64,000 bases of DNA from Salinihabitans flavidus (GCF_900110425.1 NZ_FODS01000002.1:62001-126000), one strand, 5' to 3'. Positions 20,208-29,596 are shown, counted from the first letter of the stretch. The notes: generated by a model not told the origin, from the sequence alone. Made by a program: numbers and translations.

Positions 20208-20458
20208 GTGTGCGCCCCTTACGGGAAATACCACACCGGAAAGGTGCGGTATTCAACAAGCAAAACCCCTGTTCACCGTAATTCCACGGCTTCGAATGAG
20301 CACAGCCCCCTGCGACGATCCATAGGCTGATCGCGGCAAATCTTCGTTGTCTTTTACCGGCGCACCTGACGAACCCGACGGTATGAAGCACGACACTGAA
20401 GGTGCGTGAATGTCAGCTTGTCAGTGTGGCGGGCGCAGCGGCCCGGTTGGCGCATCGT

Positions 20459-21586
20459 TCAAAACTCGACCACCGCCCGGATCGATTTGCCCTCATGCAT
20501 CAACTCGAACCCTTCGTTGATCCGGTCGAGCGTCAGCTTGTGGGTGATCATCGGGTCGATCTCGATCTTGCCATTCATGTACCAGTCCACGAACTTGGGC
20601 ACCTCGCTGCGCCCTTTCGCGCCACCGAACGCCGTGCCCTTCCAGACCCGCCCCGTGACCAGTTGGAAAGGCCGCGTCGAAATCTCGGCACCGGCTGGCG
20701 CCACGCCGATAACGACCGACACACCCCAGCCGCGGTGCGAACATTCAAGAGCATCGCGCATGACATTGACATTGCCGGTCGCATCAAAGCTGTAGTCCAC
20801 GCCGCCGAGATGGTCATCACCGCGTTGCGTCAGCTTGACGATTTCCTGCACGGTATTCTCGACCTTCTTCGGGTTGATGAAATGCGTCATCCCGAACTTG
20901 CGCGCCATCTCTTCCTTGTTGTCGTTCAGATCAACCCCGATGATCATGTCCGCGCCCGCCATACGCAGCCCTTGAATGACATTGAGGCCGATCCCGCCCA
21001 GACCGAACACCGCCGCGGTGGACCCGATTTCAACACCTGCCGTGTTGATCACCGCACCAATACCCGTTGTCACGCCGCAGCCGATATAGCAGATCTTGTC
21101 GAACGGTGCGTCCTCGCGCACCTTGGCCAGCGCGATTTCCGGCATGACCGTATGGTTGGCAAAGGTCGAGCAGCCCATGTAGTGATGGATCGGTGTGCCA
21201 TCGAGCATGGAAAATCGCGTCGTGCCATCCGGCATCAGCCCCTGCCCCTGCGTGCCGCGGATCGCGGTGCACAGGTTCGTCTTGCCCGAACGGCAGGAAT
21301 AGCATTCGCGGCATTCCGGTGTGTAAAGCGGGATGACATGATCGCCGGGACTGAGCGTGGTGACACCCTCGCCCACTTCCAGAACGACGCCTGCGCCCTC
21401 ATGCCCCAGAATGGCGGGGAAAATCCCCTCGGGATCGGCGCCCGAGCGGGTAAACTCGTCGGTGTGGCAAATACCGGTGGCCTTGATCTCCACCAGAACC
21501 TCGCCCGCCTTGGGGCCATCGAGATTCACGTCCATCACTTCCAACGGCTTTCCGGCCTCCAGGGCCACGGCGGCACGTGTGCGCAT
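20459..21586 (-). CDS. frmA: S-(hydroxymethyl)glutathione dehydrogenase / class III alcohol dehydrogenase
   Basis: Oxidises the glutathione adduct of formaldehyde with NAD, the first step of the glutathione-dependent formaldehyde route; zinc enzyme, cytosolic. It has 375 residues. The catalytic zinc site lies in [14 protein letters not shown] and GHEGAGVV, and four structural-zinc Cys in [15 protein letters not shown]. The Rossmann GLGGIG is near residue 197. Class III traits include [12 protein letters not shown] and [20 protein letters not shown]. It is divergent from an IclR gene and close to a methanethiol oxidase-type gene, so it probably removes formaldehyde released from methanethiol or methyl groups. 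Confidence 0.95.
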   Translation of the reverse strand: MRTRAAVALEAGKPLEVMDVNLDGPKAGEVLVEIKATGICHTDEFTRSGADPEGIFPAILGHEGAGVVLEVGEGVTTLSPGDHVIPLYTPECRECYSCRSGKTNLCTAIRGTQGQGLMPDGTTRFSMLDGTPIHHYMGCSTFANHTVMPEIALAKVREDAPFDKICYIGCGVTTGIGAVINTAGVEIGSTAAVFGLGGIGLNVIQGLRMAGADMIIGVDLNDNKEEMARKFGMTHFINPKKVENTVQEIVKLTQRGDDHLGGVDYSFDATGNVNVMRDALECSHRGWGVSVVIGVAPAGAEISTRPFQLVTGRVWKGTAFGGAKGRSEVPKFVDWYMNGKIEIDPMITHKLTLDRINEGFELMHEGKSIRAVVEF

Positions 21587-21677
21587 ATCTTGAAGTCTCC
21601 GTCTTTTTTCTTGCTCTATCGAGAAATTGTATCACTTTGTAAGAAGTAGTCTCACGTTATGGAATGATTCGGTCAAT

Positions 21678-22436
21678 ATGCATCTGGACCGCCTGATCAC
21701 AATTCTTGAGCTCATTGCCATCGCAGGACGTTCCGTTTCCACAGCGGAAATCCAGAAGGCAACAGGTCTGCCCAAACCCACCTGCTACAGGCTGGTTCAG
21801 ACGCTTCAGGAACAAGGCCTCATTGAGGCGCCTTCAGGCGACGGACGCGTCGTTATCGGTGAGCGTCTGATCCGCATCGCCCTTCTCGGGAAGTCCGACG
21901 TGGATGTGCGAAAGGCGGCGGCGCCCCTGCTCAAGGCCGCAGCGATCCAATTCAACGAAACCGTTTTCCTGGCCCGTTTTCGAAGCAGTCAGGTCGAGAT
22001 CATCCATGTTGAAACCCCGGAAGATCCCGGCCGAGCCTTCGTTCATCCGGGGCTCGGAGTGCGCCCGATGCATGCCTGTTCGTGTTCCAAGGCTATTGCG
22101 GCCTTTGCTGAACCGGAATTCCAGACTTGCATCATTGGTGGCAGCCTCAAAGCCTATACCGAGCACACCAAGACGACCGAAACGGAGTTGCGCGCAGAGT
22201 TTGCCCGGATCGCAGAGCGGGGCTTTGCCGATTGCGATCAGGAGATTGACCTCGGGATTGCCAGTGTGGCCGCGCCGGTCTCCATTGGCAATATCGGCGC
22301 GATCTTCAGCGTGGGGGCCGTCGGACCAATCCGGCGCTTCGGAGAGGCGGACCGTTCAGGAATCGGACTGAAACTCATAAACTTGGCCGACCGCATCAGC
22401 GGGGCCATTCAACTGTGCAACGTGGCCGAGGTTTGA
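21678..22436 (+). CDS. IclR-family transcriptional regulator
   Basis: Regulator of 252 residues with an N-terminal winged HTH (LDRLITILELIAIAGRSV, then AEIQKATGLPKPTCYRL, about residues 3-45) and a C-terminal effector domain including GIASVAAPVSI. ATG at 21678 is chosen because family proteins start shortly before LDRL; a start 17 codons upstream is possible. It lies 84 bases before the methanethiol oxidase-type gene and is divergent from frmA, so it probably controls both. The AT-rich 91-base gap between IclR and frmA is the likely shared control region. Confidence 0.9.
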   Translation: MHLDRLITILELIAIAGRSVSTAEIQKATGLPKPTCYRLVQTLQEQGLIEAPSGDGRVVIGERLIRIALLGKSDVDVRKAAAPLLKAAAIQFNETVFLARFRSSQVEIIHVETPEDPGRAFVHPGLGVRPMHACSCSKAIAAFAEPEFQTCIIGGSLKAYTEHTKTTETELRAEFARIAERGFADCDQEIDLGIASVAAPVSIGNIGAIFSVGAVGPIRRFGEADRSGIGLKLINLADRISGAIQLCNVAEV

Positions 22437-22520
22437 GGAGGCAACGGCCACACCGCCAAGAAGAGGAGAGCCGAAACCAAGACTGCCCATCACGGGCTTG
22501 TTCATTCAAGGGAGGTAGAC

Positions 22521-23921
22521 ATGACTATAAGACCGGACCCGACATTTCACGCCACCGCGCAGCTTGCCATGCAGGCCCCGGTGGAGAACTACGGCTTCAC
22601 AGTGATGCTCAGTCCCGATGGCGCGCAGCCTGACGGCATCGCCGTGATCGACCTGAACCCGAAATCCGACAGCTATGGCAGCATCGTCCATCAACTTTTG
22701 ATGCCCAACAAGGGAGACGAGTTTCATCATTTCGGCTGGAACGCCTGCTCGTCATCGTTGTCACCGCTGTCGGGCCATGCCTTTCTGGAACGGCGCTACC
22801 TGATCGTTCCGGGCATTCGGTCCTCGCGCATCTATGTGATCGACACCAAGGATCCGCTGGATCTGAAAATCCACAAGATCATCGAGCCTGAAGAAGTCTT
22901 TGCCAAGACCGGCTATTCACGCCCGCACACGATACACTGCGGTCCGGAAGGGATCTATGTCTCGACGCTGGGTGGCGGTGGCAAGGATGGCACGGACGGC
23001 CCGCCGGGCATCTTCATCATGGATTGCGAAACCTTCGAGATCATCGGCCAGTATGAAATGGACCGGGGCAAGCAGGACAAGCACTACGATTTCTGGTGGA
23101 ATCTGCCGCAGGATTACATGGTCAGTTCGGAATGGGGCCTGCCGCCGCAATTCGAGAACGGCATCGTGGCCGAGGATCTTCTGTCCAACAAATACGGCCA
23201 CTCGATCCATTTCTGGGATCTGCGCCGCCGCAAGAACATCCAGACAATCGACTTTGGTGAGAACTACCAGATGGCGCTGGAAATTCGGCCCGCGCATGAC
23301 CCAAAGAAATCTCATGGGTTCTGCGGCGTGGTGGTGGACACGACCAACCTGCAAGGGGCGATCTTCACTTGGTGGCGTGGTGACGATGGCACCTGGCAGA
23401 GCAAGAAGACCATCACCATCGACCCGCGCCCGGAAAAACCCGAGAACCTGCCGCCCTTGTTGCAGGGGTTCGAGGCCGTGCCGCCGCTGGTCACCGATAT
23501 CGATCTCAGCCTTGATGACAAATACCTTTATGTCGCCTGCTGGGGGCTGGGCGAGATGCACCAGTATGATGTGTCTGACCCGATGAACCCGGTTTTGACA
23601 GGCAAGGTGGAACTCGGCGGCATCGCGCGTGGCACCAAACACCCGGGCGGCGGTGACTTCGCCTTCGGACCGCAGATGGTCGAGATCAGCCGCGACGGCA
23701 AGCGGGTCTACTGGACCAACTCGCTCTACTCCACATGGGACGAACAGTTCTATCCGGGGCAAGAGGGCGGTCAAATGGTCATGGCCCACGTCGGCGAGAC
23801 TGGCGGGCTGGAGCTTGAACCGGATTTCTACGTCGATTTCCCGAAGGGCTACCGGGCACACCAGATCCGGCTTGAGGGCGGAGACTGCTCGACCGACAGT
23901 TTCTGCTACCCCAACGTCTGA
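22521..23921 (+). CDS. mtoX: Selenium-binding protein SBP56 family, probable methanethiol oxidase
   Basis: SBP56/SELENBP1-family protein; bacterial MtoX members are copper enzymes oxidising methanethiol to formaldehyde, hydrogen sulfide and hydrogen peroxide. It has 466 residues, family length. Seen motifs are HHFGWNACSSSL, LIVPGIRSSRIYVIDT, SRPHTIHCGPEGIYVSTLG, WWNLPQDYMVSSEWG, YGHSIHFWDLRRRK, LYVACWGLGEMHQYDV and, at the end, RAHQIRLEGGDCSTD; conserved His residues are candidate copper ligands. No signal peptide is evident. A neighbouring frmA supports the formaldehyde-producing role. GGAGGT lies 8 bases before the start. Confidence 0.88.
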   Translation: MTIRPDPTFHATAQLAMQAPVENYGFTVMLSPDGAQPDGIAVIDLNPKSDSYGSIVHQLLMPNKGDEFHHFGWNACSSSLSPLSGHAFLERRYLIVPGIRSSRIYVIDTKDPLDLKIHKIIEPEEVFAKTGYSRPHTIHCGPEGIYVSTLGGGGKDGTDGPPGIFIMDCETFEIIGQYEMDRGKQDKHYDFWWNLPQDYMVSSEWGLPPQFENGIVAEDLLSNKYGHSIHFWDLRRRKNIQTIDFGENYQMALEIRPAHDPKKSHGFCGVVVDTTNLQGAIFTWWRGDDGTWQSKKTITIDPRPEKPENLPPLLQGFEAVPPLVTDIDLSLDDKYLYVACWGLGEMHQYDVSDPMNPVLTGKVELGGIARGTKHPGGGDFAFGPQMVEISRDGKRVYWTNSLYSTWDEQFYPGQEGGQMVMAHVGETGGLELEPDFYVDFPKGYRAHQIRLEGGDCSTDSFCYPNV

Positions 23922-24593
23922 ATGGAACTCGACACAAGCACGATGACGGCTCTTTGGGGGGCCGTCATCCTTTCGGGTTTCTATCACGGGGTCAATCCCG
24001 GCATGGGTTGGCCGCTGGCGGTATCCGCTGGCCTGATGGAAGGCCGGAACAGGGCCATGGCAAAAGCCATCGGCGCGCTTGCCGTCGGGCATCTGCTGGC
24101 CATGCTGGCAATTCTGCTGCCCTTCTCGATGATGACCGCTTTGGTCAACTGGCAGAAAGAGATTCGCATTGGTGCCGGTGCGCTGGTGATCGCCGCAGGG
24201 ATCTATCTTTTGATCAATCGCAGGCACCCCAGATTTCTGTCCCGGATCCACCCCACAAAGCTGGTGCTGTGGTCTTTTCTGGCCGCGATGGCGCATGGGG
24301 CCGGGTTGATGTTGGTCCCGATCTACCTTGGCATTTGCGGTGTTGAAACGGCAGACGGTGGCCACGACGCGGCACGGGAACTGATGGGGCAGAACATCGC
24401 CTCTGCCGTCTTCGTAGCTTTGGCGCACACTTTGGCCATGACCATCGCGGGCGGCGTGATTGCTATGGCAATATACTTCTATTTCGGCCTGAAGTTTCTG
24501 TCGCGCACATGGTTCAATCTTGATGTGCTCTGGGCATCAAGCCTCATTCTGGTCGGTTGTTTCGGGATTTACCTTGCCTTTGAGGGCCATTGA
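23922..24593 (+). CDS. Multi-pass membrane protein linked to methanethiol oxidase
   Basis: Membrane protein of 223 residues with about six hydrophobic segments; family not firmly recognised. GFYHGVNPGMGWPLAVSAGL near residue 17 and a second His in FLAAMAHGAGLMLVPIYLG near 125 are reminiscent of metal permeases of the HupE/NicO type (GLxHGxxPGH-like), so transport of copper or another metal is one possibility. It begins at the base after the mtoX stop, so the two are translated together. MtoX-type enzymes need copper, which fits a metal supply role, but this is inference. Export of a sulfur product is an alternative. Confidence 0.65.
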   Translation: MELDTSTMTALWGAVILSGFYHGVNPGMGWPLAVSAGLMEGRNRAMAKAIGALAVGHLLAMLAILLPFSMMTALVNWQKEIRIGAGALVIAAGIYLLINRRHPRFLSRIHPTKLVLWSFLAAMAHGAGLMLVPIYLGICGVETADGGHDAARELMGQNIASAVFVALAHTLAMTIAGGVIAMAIYFYFGLKFLSRTWFNLDVLWASSLILVGCFGIYLAFEGH

Positions 24594-24607
24594 TGAGGCA
24601 AACCGGG

Positions 24608-25306
24608 TCAGCTCGCGCGCTTGGGCTGCTGCGCGAACGGGCTCAGCCCCAGCCAGGACTGCATGCTGTCGGCAAGCGACGTGTGGCCGACCATCGACAG
24701 CTTGCCCTCGTCAGTGGCGCGCGCCACCGTTTTCAGACCCATCCAGATCTCGGTCATGGTGCGAAGATCGACGTGGACATAAAGATCCACGTCGAATCCC
24801 GGATCGACATGGCAAAGATCGACGCTGCGATCCGGCTCAACGATGAGCCACCACTTGCGCTGCGAAGGCGGCAATTCGGAATACAGGAACTCTATCACGG
24901 TCCTTCGGTCGGGCACCGGATCGGTATCGAGGTTGCGCCTCATGTCCCACATCAGAAGCTCGGGGTCGAGGTTCGAGAGTGAGGGCTCGGTCTCGACCCA
25001 TTTCTGCCCCCACATGCCAATCGCCTCAATCACCGGCGATAGATCGCGCCCGGCCTGTGTCAGGCGGTAGGCATCGACCTCCGGCGATCCCGGCAACCGT
25101 TCGCGTTTCAGCAGTCCGGCAGCCTCAAGTTCGCGCAGGCGCTTGGACAGCAATGCAGGTGACATGCGCGGCACGCCGCGCCGCAGTTCGTTGAAGCGTG
25201 TGGAGCCGGCGATAAACTCCCGCAACAACACGATCGTCCACCGCGTGCATAAAATCTCCGCTGCCATGGCAACGGGACAGAACTGCTTGTAGCTCGCGTT
25301 CGTCAT
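24608..25306 (-). CDS. HxlR-family transcriptional regulator with a C-terminal SCP2-like domain
   Basis: Regulator of 232 residues. The N-terminal winged HTH of HxlR type (FCPVAMAAEILCTRWTIVLL, RFNELRRGVPRMSPALLSKRL) covers about residues 9-100; the start of the HxlR fold carries its typical Cys. The C-terminal half (WWLIVEPDRSVDLCHVDPG, LYVHVDLRTMTEIWMGL) resembles an SCP2-type lipid- or ligand-binding domain. It converges on the mtoX-linked membrane protein (14-base gap) and is divergent from the tautomerase-hemoglobin-cupin genes, which it may control. Confidence 0.85.
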   Translation of the reverse strand: MTNASYKQFCPVAMAAEILCTRWTIVLLREFIAGSTRFNELRRGVPRMSPALLSKRLRELEAAGLLKRERLPGSPEVDAYRLTQAGRDLSPVIEAIGMWGQKWVETEPSLSNLDPELLMWDMRRNLDTDPVPDRRTVIEFLYSELPPSQRKWWLIVEPDRSVDLCHVDPGFDVDLYVHVDLRTMTEIWMGLKTVARATDEGKLSMVGHTSLADSMQSWLGLSPFAQQPKRAS

Positions 25307-25495
25307 CGTGACCTTCCTTCTCCTGGCTGTGGATCCAAGGATGCCACAGGCACCCCGATCCGGGCTAGTTCAGAAACAGTATCGGGGCTGGTTCAGTCCG
25401 TGAACTGGTCAGACCTCGTCCGGGGATGGCAGATTGGCACCGCATCGGATCGAACCGATGTCACCGAAAACGAAGCCGTAGAGGAGGATCGTGTC

Positions 25496-25717
25496 ATGCC
25501 GCTTGTGGACATACAGTTGATTGAAGGCGTCTTCGACGCTGATCAGAAGAGGAAGATGATAGAGGACGTGACCGAGGCGATGGTCCGCATCGAGGGCGAG
25601 CCCCTGCGCGGCGTGACCTGGGTCCGTGTCCAGGAGATCGCAAGCGGCGCATGGGGCATAGGGGGCAAGGCCATGACGGCAACCGATGTCAAGTCGGCAC
25701 AGGCACAAAGCGCCTGA
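25496..25717 (+). CDS. 4-oxalocrotonate tautomerase-family protein
   Basis: Small enzyme of 73 residues. It starts MPLVDIQLIEGVFD, so processing exposes the catalytic Pro1 of the tautomerase superfamily, followed by the helix DADQKRKMIEDVTEAMVRI and WVRVQEIASGAWGIGGKAM. Substrate unknown. The ATG at 25496 is preceded by GAGGAGG and gives the required N-terminal Pro; the longer open frame would bury it. It is the first of three plus-strand genes (tautomerase, hemoglobin, cupin) divergent from an HxlR regulator. Confidence 0.9.
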   Translation: MPLVDIQLIEGVFDADQKRKMIEDVTEAMVRIEGEPLRGVTWVRVQEIASGAWGIGGKAMTATDVKSAQAQSA

Positions 25718-25806
25718 GCCGATTGAGATCCCGACCGGGAAAGGTGCGGCCCGCGTGCATTCCACCCGATGCCGCACCTTTGGCAGACAGCCAAGGAGGT
25801 GAACGA

Positions 25807-26208
25807 ATGACAGACACGACGGTAGACCAATTGGTCAACGTTACACTCTACCACCGGCTCGGCGCCTCTGCCGGGATTCGGCGACTCGTCGACGGTATCG
25901 TTGACGCGCACCTGAGAAACCCGACGATCAAGGCGCGTTTCCTGCCCTATCTGGAGTGTCCCGAGAGGGTGGCGGAGATCAAGCATCAGACCTGCATGTT
26001 CTTCTCGGCCGAATGCGGCGGTTCCGACATCTATCGCGGCCGCAGCATGGCAGAGACCCATCGTGGGATGAATATCAGCGAAGCGGAATACGAGGCCGCA
26101 GTCGACGACATCATCGCCACCATGACCGAGCAAGGACACGACGAGGCGTCGCGGACCGAGGTACGCTCGATGCTCAACTCCCTGAAGGACGACATCGTGG
26201 GCGTATGA
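25807..26208 (+). CDS. Group I truncated hemoglobin
   Basis: Heme protein of 133 residues of the 2-on-2 globin family, able to bind oxygen or nitric oxide. It carries LYHRLGASAGIRRLVD at the start, the segment FLPYLECPERVAEIKHQTCMFF and the proximal heme-ligand region SMAETHRGMNIS with its His. The start follows AAGGAGG. The stop overlaps an upstream candidate ATG for the cupin gene, so these are operonic. Nitric oxide or oxygen handling near an oxidase that yields hydrogen peroxide is possible but speculative. Confidence 0.9.
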   Translation: MTDTTVDQLVNVTLYHRLGASAGIRRLVDGIVDAHLRNPTIKARFLPYLECPERVAEIKHQTCMFFSAECGGSDIYRGRSMAETHRGMNISEAEYEAAVDDIIATMTEQGHDEASRTEVRSMLNSLKDDIVGV

Positions 26209-26264
26209 TGTCCGCCAGCATCGCGGACCCACCGCTGAAAACACCGGAAAAGGACACACCGACC

Positions 26265-26630
26265 ATGTCACAAACCATTGAAACCAGACGATTCGAAACT
26301 CCGGACGAAGCGCTCGACATGAAAGAGCGGGGTGGAATCGATATCGTTCGGACAACCGCCGGAACAACCGGCATGTATGCGACCTTCGAACCGGGCTGGA
26401 CCTGGGAACGGGATGAAAAGCCTCTTCTCGGTTCGCCCGACACCTGTCCCATGCACCATACCGGCTACTGCATCGGTGGAAGGCTCGTGGTTCGCATGGT
26501 GGACACAGGGGCGGAAACGACCATCGAGACGGGAGATTTTTTCGAGATCCCGCCGGGTCACGACGCCTATGTGGACGGGTCCGAGCGTGTCGAGCTGATT
26601 CTGTTCGAGGCTGCGTCGCAGCATCACTGA
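26265..26630 (+). CDS. Cupin-domain protein
   Basis: Single-domain cupin of 121 residues. It contains the metal-site-like segments CPMHHTGYCIGGRLVVRMVD and GDFFEIPPGHDAYVDG, so residues HH and the later H could bind metal. Role unknown; not an ectoine synthase, as it lacks that family's conserved motifs. An ATG at 26205 overlaps the hemoglobin stop, but the start at 26265 is favoured because AAAAGGA sits 10 bases upstream and the extension is low in similarity. Confidence 0.78.
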   Translation: MSQTIETRRFETPDEALDMKERGGIDIVRTTAGTTGMYATFEPGWTWERDEKPLLGSPDTCPMHHTGYCIGGRLVVRMVDTGAETTIETGDFFEIPPGHDAYVDGSERVELILFEAASQHH

Positions 26631-26817
26631 CGCGGCCGGGTGCCGGGGGCATTGTCCCCGACGCTGACGAGGAACCGGGCCAACAGAGCGACCGATGCGG
26701 CGGACAACAGCGCCACGCCGTCCCGGTATGAGCGGAGGTTCAGGTGCACGAACTCGCGGCGTGGGCGAGGGTGCTCCACCGCCACCCCGGGCAGGCGTCC
26801 ACGCAGGGGCGGCCACC

Positions 26818-28236
26818 TTATCTCGCGGCGATCGCGTCCTGCTCTACCAGTGCGGCATGCAGGGCCTTGACGGCCTCGGCCATCTGCTCGCTGTCGACAA
26901 TAAACTGCACGTCAACATGCCGCCCCGTATCCTGCACCGCGATGGGATCGATGCCAGCCTCGGCCAGCGCATTCAGCCCTCGGCGGGGCACCTGAAGCCC
27001 CGACATGTTGCTGCCCACCGCACTGACCAGCGCGACCTTGCGCATTTCAATCTCGGCGGCCGGATAGGAGGTCAGAATCTCCTTTTCGACCCTCTGCATG
27101 GCCTTGAGCGTGCCATTGACGTAGTGCGTGATCGTGTTGGCATTGGACGATTTGGAGACGATCCAGACATCGTGGCGGGTCAGTGCCTTGAGTATGGCGG
27201 CGTCATAGCCTTTCACGCCGACCATGTCCTGCTCAAACACCTGAAGTGCGAGAATGGGAAGCCCGGTGACCATCTCGACGCGGGGCGGGCCGCTTGTGTC
27301 GGAATCGATCAGCGTGCCCGGATCGCCCGGATCGAAGGCATTCACGATGCGCAACGGAATCTCGGCCTGGCGGAGGATCTTGGCGGCGGAGGGGTGGATC
27401 GCCTCCATGCCGAGGTTCGAAAGCTGGTCGGCCATGTCGTAATTCGTATGCCCGATCTTGACGACGCAATCCTCCCCGACAAGCCGCGGATCGGCGCTGG
27501 AGAGGTGGAACTCCTTGTGGATGACGGCCTCGCGGGCCGCAGTCCGCGCGGCCAGATGCGCGAAAGTGACCTCGGAATAGCCGCGGTCGTACTCGCGCAT
27601 CAGCCCCTCTCGGCACTGGGCGTAGCCGGTGACAACCGGCATTTCGCGCGCAAGGTCAACATCGGCGAACGCATCGTCCAGGCGGGTGGCGAGCGCAGGC
27701 TGGCTTTCGTCACGCCAGCCGGTCAGGTCAATCAGCCGGGCATTGATACCGTGCCGGGCCAGCATGAGCACGGTGACATGGGCCGAATGGGCCTCCCCCA
27801 GTCCCGAAAGCAATTCGCGGATGGTCATCATGTGCTGGTTGAGCCGGAAATGCCCGTAGGAACACAGGCGTTGCAGATCAATCAGGAAAGAGCGCGCACC
27901 CTCGATCCGATCACGAACGAACTCATCGGCGGCGCGCTGGTCGCCGGGATCGTCGAGCAGGCGTCCATGGGCCTCGCACATAGCATTGGCAACGGTGTTG
28001 AGCGCGTTGCTCCAGCCCATGCTGCTGTCTTCGGCGGCAAACTGCGCGTAGACGCCGGGCGAGCCGGACTTCTTGTTTTCCAGAAGCAGATCGGTGATGC
28101 CGCCATAGGCGGACACAACGAAGACCCGCTGGTAGAGATCGGCGCCGGGGCCGCCCCGTTTGAAAAGCGTGTCGATCAACTCGTTGGAGCGGCTCATTGT
28201 GGTGCCGCCGATCTTCTCGACCGTATGTTCAGCCAT
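26818..28236 (-). CDS. ask: Ectoine-type aspartate kinase (Ask_Ect)
   Basis: Phosphorylates aspartate as the first step towards diaminobutyrate and ectoine. Its 472 residues begin with HTVEKIGGTTMSRSNEL, the Ask_Ect form of the aspartokinase KxGGTS motif. Further features are VVSAYGGITDLLLENK and a long C-terminal region with ACT-like segments (MVGVKGYDAAIL, VALVSAVGSNM) that usually respond to feedback. The start at 28236 follows GGGAG at a short distance. It lies 61 bases after ectB on the same strand; in most ectABC-ask clusters ectC would lie here. 187 bases separate it from the cupin gene. Confidence 0.92.
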   Translation of the reverse strand: MAEHTVEKIGGTTMSRSNELIDTLFKRGGPGADLYQRVFVVSAYGGITDLLLENKKSGSPGVYAQFAAEDSSMGWSNALNTVANAMCEAHGRLLDDPGDQRAADEFVRDRIEGARSFLIDLQRLCSYGHFRLNQHMMTIRELLSGLGEAHSAHVTVLMLARHGINARLIDLTGWRDESQPALATRLDDAFADVDLAREMPVVTGYAQCREGLMREYDRGYSEVTFAHLAARTAAREAVIHKEFHLSSADPRLVGEDCVVKIGHTNYDMADQLSNLGMEAIHPSAAKILRQAEIPLRIVNAFDPGDPGTLIDSDTSGPPRVEMVTGLPILALQVFEQDMVGVKGYDAAILKALTRHDVWIVSKSSNANTITHYVNGTLKAMQRVEKEILTSYPAAEIEMRKVALVSAVGSNMSGLQVPRRGLNALAEAGIDPIAVQDTGRHVDVQFIVDSEQMAEAVKALHAALVEQDAIAAR

Positions 28237-28297
28237 GGGAGCTCCCTGCCCGGTAAATGCGCTCCGCGCCGTCAGGACGACCACGCGATCGCGTGCC

Positions 28298-29563
28298 TCA
28301 GCTGCCCGCCACGACGCCGGCCGCGGCACCGATGATGTCGAGCCCGGCCTCCAGCTGTTCCATTGGGATGGTCAACGGAGCGAGCACTTTGACGACTTCG
28401 CCATGGGCGCCCGAAGTTTCGATGATCAGGCCGCGCTCGAAACAGGCGGCGCAGATCCGATCTGCAAGCTCGCCCGAGCCCACGTCGATGCCGCGCATCA
28501 TCCCGCGCCCTTTCAGCGTTGCCCCCGGGACATGCGCCGCGACGGCCTCCAGCCCCTTTCGCAGGGCATCGCCCTTGCGGCGAACCTCGACGGCGAAGCT
28601 CTCATCACTCCAGAATTTTTCCAGCGCCACGCGTCCAGTCACGAAGGCATGGGTGTTGCCGCGGAAGGTGCCGTTGTGCTCGGCCGGCGACCATATGTCA
28701 TACTCGGGCCTGATCAGCAGCGCGGCGAACGGCAGCCCGTAGCCCGAGAAGGATTTGGCCTGCGTGACCATATCGGGCGTCACGCCCATCTCCTCGAAAG
28801 AAAAGTAGTGCCCGGTGCGCCCGCAACCGGCCTGTATGTCGTCGACGATCAAAAGCGCGTCATGCGCACGCGCGAGCTTCTCCACCCCCTGTAGCCATTC
28901 GGCCGAACAGGCATTCAGCCCGCCCTCACCCTGCACCGTCTCGACGATAAAGGCCGCCGGCGCGTCGATCCCGCTCGACGGGTTGGCAAGCATCGCCTCC
29001 ATGACCTTGAGGGTATCAACGTCCGCGCCCAGCGACCCTTCATAGGGCATATGCGTGACGTCACCCAGCGACACGCCGCCGGCACCCTGGCGTTTGCCGG
29101 CGTTTCCGGTCGCCGCCAGCGCTCCGAGTGTCATGCCATGAAAGCCGTTGGTGAACGCGATGATGTTCGCACGTCCCGTCACCTTGCGCGCCAGCTTCAT
29201 CGCCGCCTCGACGGCGTTTGTGCCGGTGGGCCCGGTCATCATCACCTTGTAGTCCATGCCGCGCGGTTGCAGGATCAGCCGCTCGAAGGCCCGCAGGAAC
29301 TCGGCCTTGGTGTCGGTATACATGTCCAGCCCGTGGGCGATCCCGCCCGCAGTGATGTGTTCGATCAGCGCGGCTGTCATGTCCGGATCGTTATGGCCGT
29401 AGTTGAGCACCGAGCAGCCCGCGAGAAAGTCAATGTATTCACGCCCCTCGATGTCGCGCATTGTCGCATTCTCGGCGCTGGTGAAAATCGCCGGAAGGCT
29501 GCGGCAATAGCTGCGCACCTGAGATTCGCGACGTTCGAAGATATCGGTTCTGGTATGAGTCAT
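28298..29563 (-). CDS. ectB: Diaminobutyrate-2-oxoglutarate transaminase
   Basis: Converts aspartate semialdehyde and glutamate to 2,4-diaminobutyrate using pyridoxal phosphate; cytosolic. It has 421 residues. The PLP Lys270 sits in TQAKSFSGYG, with DDIQAGCGRTGHYFSFE just before it and the N-terminal IFERRESQVRSYCRSLP highly typical of EctB. GPTGTNAVEAAMKLAR is another class-III transaminase motif. It lies 33 bases after ectA. The pathway continues only if ectoine synthase is present somewhere else. Confidence 0.96.
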   Translation of the reverse strand: MTHTRTDIFERRESQVRSYCRSLPAIFTSAENATMRDIEGREYIDFLAGCSVLNYGHNDPDMTAALIEHITAGGIAHGLDMYTDTKAEFLRAFERLILQPRGMDYKVMMTGPTGTNAVEAAMKLARKVTGRANIIAFTNGFHGMTLGALAATGNAGKRQGAGGVSLGDVTHMPYEGSLGADVDTLKVMEAMLANPSSGIDAPAAFIVETVQGEGGLNACSAEWLQGVEKLARAHDALLIVDDIQAGCGRTGHYFSFEEMGVTPDMVTQAKSFSGYGLPFAALLIRPEYDIWSPAEHNGTFRGNTHAFVTGRVALEKFWSDESFAVEVRRKGDALRKGLEAVAAHVPGATLKGRGMMRGIDVGSGELADRICAACFERGLIIETSGAHGEVVKVLAPLTIPMEQLEAGLDIIGAAAGVVAGS

Positions 29564-29596
29564 CTGCGGTCCCGTTTGTCTGGGGTTGCATTGGGC

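Noticed and set aside
26265-26630. Cupin as a displaced ectoine synthase (EctC)
   Set aside because: EctC is also a cupin, but the conserved EctC blocks are not present and the gene is on the opposite strand in a hemoglobin operon.
26631-26817. Minus-strand C-terminal-like frame (HLNLRSYRDGVALL) in the gap after ask
   Set aside because: It could be a gene remnant, but there is no start, no ribosome site and no recognisable family; chance open frames are common at this GC content.
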